This document shows positions 35,727 to 45,538 of a DNA stretch of 64,000 nucleotides, piece after piece. The translations under genes and the position numbers were made by a program. The notes beneath the pieces were generated by a model. The model had not been told where the DNA came from. It did not search any database and saw nothing but the letters and a program-made list of their open reading frames with translations. How positions within the stretch are numbered: the first letter of the stretch is position 1; the number at the start of each line of letters is the position of its first letter. Source of the DNA: Clostridioides sp. ES-S-0054-01 (GTDB taxonomy: Bacteria; Bacillota; Clostridia; Peptostreptococcales; Peptostreptococcaceae); contig CP067346.1 in NCBI GenBank assembly GCA_021561035.1, forward strand, positions 1,457,001 to 1,521,000, given 5' to 3'.

Positions 35727-36326
35727 ATGAAACTAAAAAGAACTTTATTTGTAGGATTAGCATTAGTACTAGCTATAGGAATAACTGCATGTGCTAGAGA
35801 TAATGAAAAACCAAGTGAAAATGCAGGAAAAAATTCTAATGAATCTGTAAATAATAATGAAGGATATATGAATTATTATTCAACAAGCTATAATGATTAT
35901 ATAGCAGGACTAAATAGATATTCTATTTATGATACTCCAGAAAGTATAAATAATCAGTTTAAAGATAAAGAATATCCAGGAAATGAAAAATATCTAAGTG
36001 ATGTAAAGGCTGCATATAAGGATAGTAGAGATAAAATACAATCATTTGTAACATCTCTTAAAAAAGATGGTAAAACAGAGGATACAGAGTTAAAAAGAAT
36101 GAATGATGACCTAATTGCTGAAGGTGAAAGATTAGTAAAAGATATAGATGAAAGAATAGAAAAATTAGATAATGTATCTGATGAAGATATGAAAAAAGGT
36201 CAAAATGACTTTATGAAACTAGTTCATGGAACTGAAGACGTTGGAAACGATATAGGCAGTGGTTTTAGAAAAATGATAAAAGATATGAATGATAGATTAG
36301 GAATAACAGGAAATAATAAAAAATAA
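35727..36326 (+). CDS. Hypothetical lipoprotein
   Basis: A 199-residue secreted protein. The signal peptide ends with a lipobox IGITAC, cleaved before Cys 22. A Ser/Asn-rich linker follows, then a region that looks mainly alpha-helical (YKDSRDKIQSFVTSL, DDLIAEGERLVKDIDERIEKL). I do not recognise the family. AGGAGG lies upstream. It is monocistronic, with a strong terminator, and probably sits on the outer face of the membrane. Confidence 0.75.
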   Translation: MKLKRTLFVGLALVLAIGITACARDNEKPSENAGKNSNESVNNNEGYMNYYSTSYNDYIAGLNRYSIYDTPESINNQFKDKEYPGNEKYLSDVKAAYKDSRDKIQSFVTSLKKDGKTEDTELKRMNDDLIAEGERLVKDIDERIEKLDNVSDEDMKKGQNDFMKLVHGTEDVGNDIGSGFRKMIKDMNDRLGITGNNKK

Positions 36327-36369
36327 TAGAATAAATAGTCTCAAAATTAAAAATAAATACTTTAAATAT

Positions 36370-36413
36370 AGCGAAGCCTTGTAAATAGTATATTTTTTGG
36401 CTTCGCTTTTTTA
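36370..36413 (+). terminator. Terminator after the lipoprotein gene
   Basis: AGCGAAGCC pairs with GGCTTCGCT and is followed by TTTTTT. Confidence 0.9.
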
Positions 36414-36493
36414 TATGTTATCAAGATGCTTATTTTTATCTTGTAATCTCAATATTTTCATTATGATTTATTTAGAGGTTATTTTCTTATGTT

Positions 36494-36961
36494 TTACTTG
36501 TTTTTTCTCTTTTTAAATTTTTGTTTTGCAAAATTGTAAGATTCTCCTATTAAAGTTTTAAAGTTCTCAAATGTCTTTTCAGTAGGGCTTAGGACGCATA
36601 CCCATCCCATCCATGCGTAAATAGGATGTGGCATGACTGTATCCAAGGATGTAAAATCAAAATCCATATCGACTATTTGCGCAACACCTGGACGTTTTGG
36701 AATATATCCAAACATTTCAATAAAAGTTTCTTTTTTTAATCCTATGTTCACACGGTATACATTTGGACGATTAACCAATGAACCTTTATCATTATTACTG
36801 TCTTTTTCTTTAATGGTAAGAACGTATACTCCTCGTTTTAAAACACCATTAGGATTGTAATAGATTGCTCGTTCCCCCCAACTATTCATTAATACAACAT
36901 CATCTAAGTTTGATAGACAATAATTGATAATATCATCAGCCTTAATCATGTTATTTTCCAT
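36494..36961 (-). CDS. DUF6194-family protein
   Basis: A 155-residue soluble protein. VMPHPIYAWMGWVCVLSPT near the C-terminus and KETFIEMFGY in the middle are hallmarks of DUF6194, a family of unknown function. The gene is divergent from a WYL-domain regulator across a perfect palindrome and is probably its target. AAGGGA precedes the start. Its base composition is slightly less AT-rich than its surroundings. Confidence 0.72.
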   Translation of the reverse strand: MENNMIKADDIINYCLSNLDDVVLMNSWGERAIYYNPNGVLKRGVYVLTIKEKDSNNDKGSLVNRPNVYRVNIGLKKETFIEMFGYIPKRPGVAQIVDMDFDFTSLDTVMPHPIYAWMGWVCVLSPTEKTFENFKTLIGESYNFAKQKFKKRKNK

Positions 36962-37020
36962 AAAATATCAGTCCCTTCTTTATTGTTATTGATTTAAATG
37001 TAAGAATATCTTACCATAGA

Positions 37021-37043
37021 ATAGTGACAATTATTGTCACTAT
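37021..37043. promoter_or_regulatory. Perfect 23-bp palindrome between divergent genes
   Basis: ATAGTGACAAT, one central T, then ATTGTCACTAT: an exact inverted repeat. It lies 22 bases before the WYL regulator start and 60 bases before the DUF6194 start, so it is the likely operator for both. Confidence 0.8.
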
Positions 37044-37064
37044 ATTGAAATTAGGAGTGTAAAC

Positions 37065-38009
37065 ATGTCAAGAGCTGAACGTTTAATTGAACTGATGATA
37101 ACAATAAATGCAAAAAGAAATTTTACAGCAGGAGAATTAGCAGAAGAATTTTCTGTATCAAAACGTACTATACTAAGAGATTTACAGGTGCTGGAGAGTA
37201 TTGGATTTCCATTATATTCAAAAGTTGGAGCAGCTGGAGGATATCATGTACTCAAAGAACGTATGCTTCCACCGATTACATTTTCAGAAAGTGAGATAAA
37301 ATCTATATTCTTTGCATATCAGTCACTAGAATATTATAATGATTTACCATTTGAGCAAGAAACTATTTCTGCTTTAAAGAAAATTTTAAATTGTATACCA
37401 AATGATATTCAATATAATATTGAGAATATGAGACGTAAATTTGTTTTTTGGACACCAGATAGGCATTGCTCAACACCATTATTGAAGGAATTGTTCAATA
37501 TAGTAATGAATGATTCTACAATTAAAATTGAATATTCATCAAAGCAAAAAAATAGTATACGTACCATTATTCCTATTGGTTTGTATGCCATGAATGGACT
37601 TTGGTATTGTCCAGCCTACTGTATAAAATCAGAGTCTATTAAGGAATTTCGTGTAGATAGAATTGTGAAGATTTTGAGTATAGAAAACTTATCAAATAAA
37701 AAATATAAGGTTTTATCTTCTATACATGATTATCTTAAGAATATGGAAGTAGGTACAGATTATCATATTAAAATTAATTTGACAGATGAGGGAGTAAAAC
37801 GTTGTGAAACAGAGTTTTTGTTGGCAAGAGGATTGAAAATTTTGCCTAAAGGTGGATACATAGATATGCGTATACCAAAATCCACACTTGATTGGGTGGC
37901 TGAATATTTTTTAACTTTTGGGAAAAATGCTACAATAATAGAACCAATAGAACTCAAATCTTTGATAAAATCTAAAGTGTTGGAGCTATACAATCATCAT
38001 TGTTTTTAA
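37065..38009 (+). CDS. YafY-type transcriptional regulator (HTH_11 + WYL)
   Basis: A 314-residue regulator. Residues 1-60 are the DeoR-like HTH (FTAGELAEEFSVSKRTILRDLQVL), followed by the wing GFPLYSKVGAAGGYHV. Residues about 140-215 are the WYL ligand-binding domain, whose usual Trp-Tyr-Leu-like core reads LYAMNGLWYCPAY here, and the C-terminal WCX extension follows. A good AGGAG lies upstream. It faces DUF6194 across the palindrome. WYL domains often sense nucleic acids or small ligands; the effector is unknown. Confidence 0.88.
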   Translation: MSRAERLIELMITINAKRNFTAGELAEEFSVSKRTILRDLQVLESIGFPLYSKVGAAGGYHVLKERMLPPITFSESEIKSIFFAYQSLEYYNDLPFEQETISALKKILNCIPNDIQYNIENMRRKFVFWTPDRHCSTPLLKELFNIVMNDSTIKIEYSSKQKNSIRTIIPIGLYAMNGLWYCPAYCIKSESIKEFRVDRIVKILSIENLSNKKYKVLSSIHDYLKNMEVGTDYHIKINLTDEGVKRCETEFLLARGLKILPKGGYIDMRIPKSTLDWVAEYFLTFGKNATIIEPIELKSLIKSKVLELYNHHCF

Positions 38010-38223
38010 ATTATTTTATTTAAGATAGAATAGAGTTTGGAAAAATGTTAATTTTTTTAATTTATTTTACAAGTGATTTAGATAGATTAATATTATTTAA
38101 TATATTTCTTATAATGATATTTTGTAGTTATATGTACATTAAAATATAAAGTGTTAGGAGCTAGAAAACTAATTAAAAATAGTTATTTAACGATAATAAA
38201 AATAAAAAATTTAAATAAATTTA

Positions 38224-38252
38224 TTGACAAATACTATTATTGAATATATTAT
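38224..38252 (+). promoter_or_regulatory. SigmaA promoter of the SAM riboswitch / metNIQ transcript
   Basis: TTGACA at 38224-38229 and TATTAT at 38247-38252 with a 17-base spacer, about 45 bases before the riboswitch. The stretch 38010-38223 upstream holds nothing else I can identify. Confidence 0.72.
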
Positions 38253-38297
38253 ATATAACATAGCAACAAATGATAATAGAATTAAATTAAATAACGT

Positions 38298-38450
38298 CTT
38301 ATCAAGAGTGGTGGAGGGACTGGCCCTTTGAAACCCGGCAACCAGTATATTTTATATACATTGGTGCTAAATCCTGCAACTAATATAGTTGATAGATGAG
38401 TATAAATAGCTTTCTAAGCCTGAGTTTATACTCGGGCTTTTATTTTGTTG
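38298..38450 (+). promoter_or_regulatory. SAM-I riboswitch (S box)
   Basis: CTTATCAAGAGTGGTGGAGGGA followed by CTGGCCCTTTGAAACCCGGCAACC is the S-box consensus. A terminator follows: AAGCCTGAGT pairs with ACTCGGGCTT (38416-38440) and a T run. When S-adenosylmethionine binds, the terminator forms and the methionine importer is turned off. Confidence 0.96.
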
Positions 38451-38507
38451 TAATACATAAGCGAGGATAAACATAAAAACTAAGCAGAATATATGGGAGG
38501 AAATTTT

Positions 38508-39473
38508 ATGATTAGCATAAAAAATGTTAATAAGTATTATGGAAAGATTCAAGTGCTTAAAGATGTAAGTATTGAAATAGAATCTGGAGAAATTTTTGGA
38601 ATAATAGGTCATAGTGGTGCAGGAAAATCAACACTACTTAGATGTATAAATGGATTAGAAGAATATCAAGAAGGTAATGTACTTGTTTCTGGTAAGGAAG
38701 TAAAGGCATTGAGTGAAAAGCAAATGAGAGATTTAAGAAAAGAGTTAGGAATGATTTTTCAACACTTTTCATTGCTTGAAAGAAAAACTGTATTTGATAA
38801 TGTAGCATTGCCATTAGAATGTTTTGGATATTCAAAGGCAGAAATCAAAAAAAGAGTTCTAGAGTTATTAGAAGTAGTTGGAATATCTGAAAAGAAAAAT
38901 GATAAGCCTAGAAATCTAAGTGGTGGTCAAAAACAAAGAGTTGCAATTGCTAGAGCTTTAGCACTAAATCCACAGGTGCTTCTTTGTGACGAAGCAACTT
39001 CAGCATTAGACCCAAATACTACAAAATCAATTCTTTCGTTGCTTGAAGATATAAATAAAAATTTGGGAATAACAATAATAGTTGTAACTCATCAAATGGA
39101 GGTTATAAAGCAGATTTGTGGAAGAGTAGCAATAATGGAAAATGGAGAAGTTTTAGAGGTAGGAGATACAGAAGAAATATTCTTAAGAAATACTAAAGGA
39201 CTTAGAAAATTAATAGGTGAAGAAAGTATAATATTACCAAAGGGAACAAATATAAAAATACTATTCCCTAAAGATATTTCTAATGAAGCTATTATTACGA
39301 CTATGGCAAGAGAACTAAATATAGATGTGTCTATAATATTTGGTAAATTAGAACAATTTAAAGATGATATTCTAGGCTCACTTATTATAAACATTTCAGA
39401 TAAAAGTGGAGAGCAAGTAAAACAATATCTGACTAGTAAGGGCATAAGATGGGAGGAAATGATAAATGAATAG
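38508..39473 (+). CDS. metN: Methionine ABC importer ATPase MetN
   Basis: A 321-residue ATPase: Walker A GHSGAGKST, Q-loop FQHFSLLERKTV, signature LSGGQKQR, Walker B LLCDEATSALD, switch His in VTHQ. The C-terminal ~75 residues form the NIL domain that senses intracellular methionine. GGGAGGA lies just before the ATG at 38508, and the in-frame ATG at 38493 overlaps it. It overlaps metI by 8 bases and sits under a SAM-I riboswitch. Confidence 0.95.
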   Translation: MISIKNVNKYYGKIQVLKDVSIEIESGEIFGIIGHSGAGKSTLLRCINGLEEYQEGNVLVSGKEVKALSEKQMRDLRKELGMIFQHFSLLERKTVFDNVALPLECFGYSKAEIKKRVLELLEVVGISEKKNDKPRNLSGGQKQRVAIARALALNPQVLLCDEATSALDPNTTKSILSLLEDINKNLGITIIVVTHQMEVIKQICGRVAIMENGEVLEVGDTEEIFLRNTKGLRKLIGEESIILPKGTNIKILFPKDISNEAIITTMARELNIDVSIIFGKLEQFKDDILGSLIINISDKSGEQVKQYLTSKGIRWEEMINE

Positions 39474-40122
39474 TTTAATTGATTTTTTAACAACACTATT
39501 TCCAAGTGCATTGTTACAAACTTTGTATATGGTTATAGTACCAACTATAGTGGCAACAATATTAGGGTTTATATTAGCAATCATATTAGTAGTTACAAAA
39601 CCAGATGGATTAAAACCAAATAGCACAATAAATAGTGCTTTAGGATTTATAGTAAATATATTTAGAAGTTTCCCATTTATGATACTTATAGTTGCAATGA
39701 TTCCAATCACTAGATTAATCGTTGGAACAAGTATAGGAGAAACTGCTGCAATAGTGCCAATAACTATTGGTGCAGCACCATTTATTGCTAGAATTATAGA
39801 AAGCTCATTAAATGAAGTTGATAAAGGATTGATAGAAGCAGCAAAATCTTTTGGAGCTACAAAAAGACAAATAGTTTTTAAGGTTATGATAAAGGAAGCT
39901 ATGCCTTCAATAGTATCTGGAATTACATTATCAATAATATCTATACTTGGTTATACAGCTATGGCAGGTGCAGTAGGAGCTGGAGGACTAGGTAATATAG
40001 CACTTATTTATGGATATCAAAGATTTGATACAGCAGTAATGGTGTATACAGTAATAGCACTTGTAATATTAGTTCAGATAATCCAAGGAGTAGGAAATCT
40101 GGCTTATAAGAAACTAAAATAA
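39466..40122 (+). CDS. metI: Methionine ABC importer permease MetI
   Basis: A 218-residue permease with five helices and the conserved loop LIEAAKSFGATKRQIVFKVMIKEAMPS, which docks to MetN. GYTAMAGAVGAGGLGNIA near the C-terminus is typical of MetI. It overlaps metN by 8 bases. Confidence 0.95.
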   Translation: MNSLIDFLTTLFPSALLQTLYMVIVPTIVATILGFILAIILVVTKPDGLKPNSTINSALGFIVNIFRSFPFMILIVAMIPITRLIVGTSIGETAAIVPITIGAAPFIARIIESSLNEVDKGLIEAAKSFGATKRQIVFKVMIKEAMPSIVSGITLSIISILGYTAMAGAVGAGGLGNIALIYGYQRFDTAVMVYTVIALVILVQIIQGVGNLAYKKLK

Positions 40123-40159
40123 CTTAATCATAAACATTTTAAAGAGGGGGAAGTAAAAA

Positions 40160-40951
40160 ATGAAATTAAAGAAATTATTGTCAGTAGCATTGGTGTCAGC
40201 AATAGCAATATCAGCAGTAGGATGTTCAAACAAAGAGGATAAAAAAATACTAGTAGGAGCTTCGTCAAATCCACATGCAAAGATATTGGAAGTTGCAAAA
40301 CCTTTGTTAAAAGAAAAAGGATATGATTTAGAAGTAAAAGTATTTAACGATTATGTACTTCCAAATACATCTTTAGATGAAGGGTCTTTGGATGCTAACT
40401 TCTTTCAACATATTCCATTTTTAGAGGAAACTGTGAAGGAGAAAGGATATAAACTTACGTATACATCTAAAGTTCATATAGAGCCAATGGGATTCTATTC
40501 AGAAAAAGTTAAGTCATTAGATGAAATAAAAGATGGAGCTGTTATAGCTGTGCCAAATGATGCAACTAATGGAGCTAGAGCACTTAAATTATTAGTAAAA
40601 AATAAATTAATAGAAGCAAAAGATGGAGAACTTATAACTAAAAAAGATATAACTAAAAATCCTAAAAATATACAAATAAAAGAAATGAATGCAGAACAAT
40701 TACCAACAGTATTAAAAGATGTTGACGGAGCAGTAATAAATTCTAATTACGCTTTAACAGCTAACCTAAATCCTACTAAGGATGCAATAATAATAGAATC
40801 AAGTGATTCTCCATATGTAAATATAATAGCTTGTAGAGAAAATAATAAAGATAGTGATAAGATTAAAGCTTTATCGGAGGCTATGAATAGTAAAGAAGTT
40901 AAAAAATTTATACAAGAGGAATATAAAGGAAGTATAGTTCCAGCATTCTAA
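40160..40951 (+). CDS. metQ: Methionine-binding lipoprotein MetQ
   Basis: A 263-residue NLPA-family lipoprotein with lipobox ISAVGC. GASSNPHAKILEVAKP and LDANFFQHIPFLEE are typical ligand-binding segments of MetQ/NlpA. A long AGAGGGGGAAG lies before the ATG. It is the last gene of the S-box operon, and a terminator follows. Confidence 0.95.
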   Translation: MKLKKLLSVALVSAIAISAVGCSNKEDKKILVGASSNPHAKILEVAKPLLKEKGYDLEVKVFNDYVLPNTSLDEGSLDANFFQHIPFLEETVKEKGYKLTYTSKVHIEPMGFYSEKVKSLDEIKDGAVIAVPNDATNGARALKLLVKNKLIEAKDGELITKKDITKNPKNIQIKEMNAEQLPTVLKDVDGAVINSNYALTANLNPTKDAIIIESSDSPYVNIIACRENNKDSDKIKALSEAMNSKEVKKFIQEEYKGSIVPAF

Positions 40952-40972
40952 ATTGAATACACAAAATCTATA

Positions 40973-41010
40973 AAATGAGTAAAATTAAAAATGTTTACTC
41001 ATTTTTTTTT
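40973..41010 (+). terminator. Terminator of metNIQ
   Basis: AAATGAGTAAA pairs with TTTACTCATTT and is followed by T8. Confidence 0.9.
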
Positions 41011-41098
41011 ATAACTAGAAAGTGACAAATTTTTTGGAAGAATTGTGGTAACATATTTATAGGTAAAACTATATAAAAATGAAGAAGTGGTGGGGAAT

Positions 41099-43837
41099 AT
41101 GGAATCTAAAGGAACTTTAAGTAAGAATAAGGTCTATATAATAGCTAATGGGGTATTTTTGGTTATTGCACTTTTAAATATAAATTTGTATACAGTTTCT
41201 ATAAATATGTATAGAATAATTTTACTTTGGATATTTGGATATTCTATAGTTTATATAAGTAGCTTTAAAACAGATGAATTTATAAATATATTGAAAGTAG
41301 GATGTCTTGTATTAGTTTTTGTAAGTATTTTAGGAGTAGTGAATTTAAAAATTCAAAAATACCAAATTGTGTTGCTAAATTTGAGTATAATTAATATGTC
41401 TACTTTTATATACTTAACCATTTCTAAAGTGAAAAAATTAAGAATAAGCCCAGTACTAATTTTTTATAGTGCTTTTGTGATATTAGATTACTGTATAAGA
41501 AATATTTTTAGTAATATTAACTGGAATATGATTATTGTATTAATTAATGTTGCCATATCTTTGTTTAATTTGTTATATTTGTTGAATAAACTTGATAGTA
41601 AGATTGAGCACTATAAGTTGATAAAAGATTTAGCGTACTTTGTTTTTTTTATAACTATTATAGGATTTGTAGCAATTTCTAAGATTAGTATAGTAGATTC
41701 AGATAGATTAATAGGAGTAATATATTTATTATTATGTAACCATACGTATTATGTATATGTATACAGTCTTAGTAATAGAGTAGTATATCCATATTATGAG
41801 CTTGATTCAATAAATAAAAAATTAAGTAAAAAGTCAGAGCAATTAGGAAAGATAAATTTAGCAATAGAAAAGGATATGATTATACAACGAACATTAAAAA
41901 ACTACATAGACCAGAGAAAAGAGCTACTTAGACAAGCTCTTGATACAATACCAAATGTATGGATAGTAACAGATTATGATTTTAATATAAGTTACACAAA
42001 TAATAAATTTAAAGATGAATTTTCAAAAGACATGAAAAATTATTATAAAATATTAACTTTTATAAAAGATGATGAAAAAGTTGCTGAAAAATTAAAGAAA
42101 TTTGACAATGATATAAGTATAATTGATAAACTAGTAGAATTAAATGACAAAATCTATTTATTAAGTTTAAGTAATAATAAAGACGAAAGCAATTACTTAA
42201 TAAGTTTAAATGATATTACAAATGAAATCAAACTAGACGAAGAAATAAGAAATATAAATAAAGATTATAAAAACATTATACTAAATATTCCATCTCCTAT
42301 ACTTGTAAGAAGTGCTGAAGGTGGTATAAAGAAGAATAAGGTAATAAGTATAAATAAGAAATATGAAAAAAGTTTTAAATGTATTTCAAGTGATTTAGTA
42401 GATATGACATTAGAACAATATTTTGAAACTTTTAACATAGACTTTTTTGATAATAGGGAATTTAAAAGATTAAATCTAACACAAGAAAAGAAAGCTGAAA
42501 TAGTAAGTTACAATGACACAGCAAATTGTATAGTTAATTTTGTGATGTCTGATTCAGAAGGTGAAGAACATGTTGAAGAAGTTAGAGTTGGAGACTATTG
42601 GTCAGATAATAAACTATTTAAATTGCTTACATTTAGAGATATAACTAAAGAGATAAATATCCTTAGAACAGTAAACGAACAAAAAATAATATACGAAAAA
42701 TTACTGGATGCTATACCAGAGGCTATTTTTCTTGAAGATTTAAGTACATCAAGAGTTCTATATACGAATAGAGCCTTCAGAGAGTTGTTCGGAATTTCTA
42801 GTGATGTATTAGGAGCTACAACACAAAAATATAGAAATGTATTAGTAAAAAAATACATAAACAATTTAAATATAGGAGAAAGAGATAAGAGTATCCATAT
42901 AGTAAATGAAAATAATCATATCAAAGAAGTAAAAATGATATCAAGAACATTGTACTTTGGACAAAAAAGAAGTAGAGTGAGAATTATTAAGGATTTAAGT
43001 GTGCAAAGAGAGTCTGAAAGACTTAAGAAAGCATTAATAAAACAAAGACAGTATGACCAAATGAAGATGGAGTTTTATGCTAATATATCTCATGAACTTA
43101 AGACACCTTTAAATAATATATATAGTTCAGTTCAACTTGTTGAAAATCTTTATAAAAAAGGAAAAATAATTGATTTTCAGGATATACTAAAAGAACATAT
43201 AAAAATAACCAAACAAAATATGTTTAGATTATTGAGATTAATAGATAATATAATAAATATTTCTCAAGTTAAGTCAGATATATACAAGATTAAAGCAGTT
43301 AATTTTGATATTATTGACATAACAGAAAGAATAGTTGCATCTATTAGTAGTTATGCTAAGTCTAAAGGAATAGATTTGATTTTTGATACGGATGAAGAAA
43401 CTGTACTGGTAGGGCTTGACCCAGAATCTATAGAAAGAATAATACTAAATATATTATCAAATGCTATAAAATTTACTTTAGAAGGGGGAGAAATTCTTGT
43501 CGGTATATATAAAAAGGAGGAAACTGTAGAGATAATTATAAAAGATACTGGAGTAGGTATAGACAAAGAAAAATTAAATGATATATTTAATCGATTTAAA
43601 CAAATTGAAAACAGTGGGATATCAAATGAATTTGGAAGTGGTATAGGGCTGTGCCTTACAAAGTCGTTGATTGAAATTCAAAATGGCAAGATTTACATAG
43701 ATAGTAAGGTAGGAGAAGGAACTGATGTAAAAATTATATTCCCAATTAAAGAAGTTGTTGAAGAAGTATATGACAATTCAGATTACAATGATAATATCGA
43801 AAAATTTGAGATAGAATTTTTTGATATATATAAATAA
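41099..43837 (+). CDS. ptpC: Orphan sensor histidine kinase with PAS domains, sporulation-associated
   Basis: A 912-residue membrane kinase. The first ~220 residues contain seven or eight hydrophobic helices with short loops. A coiled coil and PAS-like regions follow (about 275-375, 385-500, 545-640). The phospho-acceptor His in NISHELKTPLNNI is near residue 665, and an HATPase domain has NAIKFT, DTGVGID and GSGIGLCL. No response regulator is adjacent. I recall the equivalent C. difficile gene (CD1492, PtpC) as an orphan kinase that lowers sporulation and affects toxin output through Spo0A. The ATG at 41099 is preferred; GTG at 41087 is possible. Confidence 0.88.
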   Translation: MESKGTLSKNKVYIIANGVFLVIALLNINLYTVSINMYRIILLWIFGYSIVYISSFKTDEFINILKVGCLVLVFVSILGVVNLKIQKYQIVLLNLSIINMSTFIYLTISKVKKLRISPVLIFYSAFVILDYCIRNIFSNINWNMIIVLINVAISLFNLLYLLNKLDSKIEHYKLIKDLAYFVFFITIIGFVAISKISIVDSDRLIGVIYLLLCNHTYYVYVYSLSNRVVYPYYELDSINKKLSKKSEQLGKINLAIEKDMIIQRTLKNYIDQRKELLRQALDTIPNVWIVTDYDFNISYTNNKFKDEFSKDMKNYYKILTFIKDDEKVAEKLKKFDNDISIIDKLVELNDKIYLLSLSNNKDESNYLISLNDITNEIKLDEEIRNINKDYKNIILNIPSPILVRSAEGGIKKNKVISINKKYEKSFKCISSDLVDMTLEQYFETFNIDFFDNREFKRLNLTQEKKAEIVSYNDTANCIVNFVMSDSEGEEHVEEVRVGDYWSDNKLFKLLTFRDITKEINILRTVNEQKIIYEKLLDAIPEAIFLEDLSTSRVLYTNRAFRELFGISSDVLGATTQKYRNVLVKKYINNLNIGERDKSIHIVNENNHIKEVKMISRTLYFGQKRSRVRIIKDLSVQRESERLKKALIKQRQYDQMKMEFYANISHELKTPLNNIYSSVQLVENLYKKGKIIDFQDILKEHIKITKQNMFRLLRLIDNIINISQVKSDIYKIKAVNFDIIDITERIVASISSYAKSKGIDLIFDTDEETVLVGLDPESIERIILNILSNAIKFTLEGGEILVGIYKKEETVEIIIKDTGVGIDKEKLNDIFNRFKQIENSGISNEFGSGIGLCLTKSLIEIQNGKIYIDSKVGEGTDVKIIFPIKEVVEEVYDNSDYNDNIEKFEIEFFDIYK

Positions 43838-43943
43838 TAAATGTTGGAATTTATTGTATGTATATCAGATTAATAAGAGTTAGTTTTATTTATTACTTTA
43901 GCTGTATTTAATTCATTGCAAATAAATTTTAGGAGGTGAAATT

Positions 43944-44552
43944 TTGGAAAAGGATTTTTTTAGGAAAAATGGAATTGATTTAGCCAAATCAATATTAGGC
44001 AAATATTTAATAAGGAAATATGAACATAAAGTAATTGTTACTAAAATCATAGAGACAGAAGCATATATGGGTGTAAACGACAAAGGAGCACATGTATATG
44101 GTGATAAAAAAACAGATAGAACTAAGCCATTATATTTAGATGGTGGACATATATATGTTTATTTAATTTATGGTATGTATAACTGCTTAAATTTATCAGC
44201 AAATGTAGAAAATGTACCAGAATGTGTGTTGATAAGAGGAGTAGAGCCTATAACTTCTCTAGATGAGATATCTATAAATAGATACAATAAAGCCTATAGT
44301 GAGTTGAGTAAATATCAAATAAAAAATATTACTAATGGACCAGGAAAACTTTGTAAGGCTTTAAAAATAGATAGAAGTCTAAATAGCAAGAGTATAATGG
44401 GTGAAGAATTATATATAAGTGATTTTTATTACAATGATGAAGGAAAAAAAGTATTTAGTAAAGATGAGTTAGATATAAAAACTAGTAAGCGTATAAATAT
44501 AGATTATGCAGAAGAAGCAAAAGATTTTTTATGGCGTTTTTATATAGAATAA
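43944..44552 (+). CDS. 3-methyladenine DNA glycosylase (AAG/MPG family)
   Basis: A 202-residue base-excision enzyme of the alkyladenine glycosylase family. IIETEAYMGVNDKGAH holds the catalytic Glu and the DKGAH/H signature. HIYVYLIYGMYNCLNLS and ITNGPGKLCKAL match the DNA-intercalating hairpin and C-terminal core. It removes alkylated purines such as 3-methyladenine and hypoxanthine. The TTG start has AGGAGGTG upstream. It is monocistronic. Confidence 0.93.
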   Translation: MEKDFFRKNGIDLAKSILGKYLIRKYEHKVIVTKIIETEAYMGVNDKGAHVYGDKKTDRTKPLYLDGGHIYVYLIYGMYNCLNLSANVENVPECVLIRGVEPITSLDEISINRYNKAYSELSKYQIKNITNGPGKLCKALKIDRSLNSKSIMGEELYISDFYYNDEGKKVFSKDELDIKTSKRINIDYAEEAKDFLWRFYIE

Positions 44553-44567
44553 ATTTTGATATAGCTG

Positions 44568-44618
44568 AGATATGTATCTATAGGAAAGTGTTTTATAGAT
44601 ATATATCTTATTTTTTTG
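44568..44618 (+). terminator. Terminator after the glycosylase gene
   Basis: AGATATGTATCTATA pairs imperfectly with TATAGATATATATCT, followed by TATTTTTTT. Confidence 0.7.
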
Positions 44619-45538
44619 TAGAATTTTTAGTTTAATAAAAATAACCTTATAGAATTACAAATATATTCTTAATAAATATATAATTATTTTGCTAATATAA
44701 ATAAAGATATATTTTGGCGAAATGAGCTATAAAAATTAATTTTTTTTTGCCTTTTATTAAAAATAATAAAATTTGTATAGATAATTAGTTTATTTTATAA
44801 GTAATAAATTAATTATTAAAGAATGAAGAAATTTTGACAAAAAAAGAAATTATATTTAGAATATAGATATATTTAAGAAAATATTATTGAGATATTATCA
44901 TATTTTTTATCATAAGCAATTCCTGTTAAATGAGAAATTAGAAGATGAAATTTAAATATATGTAAAGCACTTCAATAATTCTTGACAATCTAAAAATTGA
45001 TAAGACTGTATCTAAAAAATATATATAATATTAAACTCTAAAATAAAATATGTTTCAGAGTAAAAAAAGACATTGAATAGATGTCATTAAATTGTAAAAT
45101 TATGTTATAATTGTACTAAAGTATGTAAGAATGTGTAGAAATAATAAGATAATAATTTGAATTTCTAATAATTAAAGCGAAAGAAAAATGCAACATATAG
45201 AATATAATTTAGATATATTGATTAGATTAAAGTATATTAATAGGATTAATATGTTATTATAAATGATTTTAATAATATATTAATTCATATAAATAATTTA
45301 AATTTTATTATATAGAGAATAAATGCTTATAAAAAGTGTATATTTAGTTGGTAAAAGTAAATAAAAATATGTGAAAAATAAATCGTAAATAATCTTAAAA
45401 TATAGACAAAAAAATATTAATAAATTATAGTAATACTTATAAAAGTTTAAAAATATGAAATAAAGATAGGTCAATACCTATATTTATATTTTTGTATTTA
45501 TATTATGAAAAAATTAAAATTATTTAGGGGTGATGGTT
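44619..45538. other. About 920 bp of gene-free, extremely AT-rich DNA
   Basis: I see no ORF with a ribosome site, no riboswitch I recognise and no long repeat. A run TTGACA-like at 44980 followed by TATAAT-like strings and TTGTAAAATTATGTTATAAT near 45095-45113 could be promoters for an unannotated small RNA. Confidence 0.5.

Noticed and set aside
45160..45210. GAAAAATGCAACA-like string in the gene-free region, reminiscent of a c-di-GMP riboswitch
   Set aside because: The rest of the conserved GGT/GCAAAGCC core and pairing is absent.
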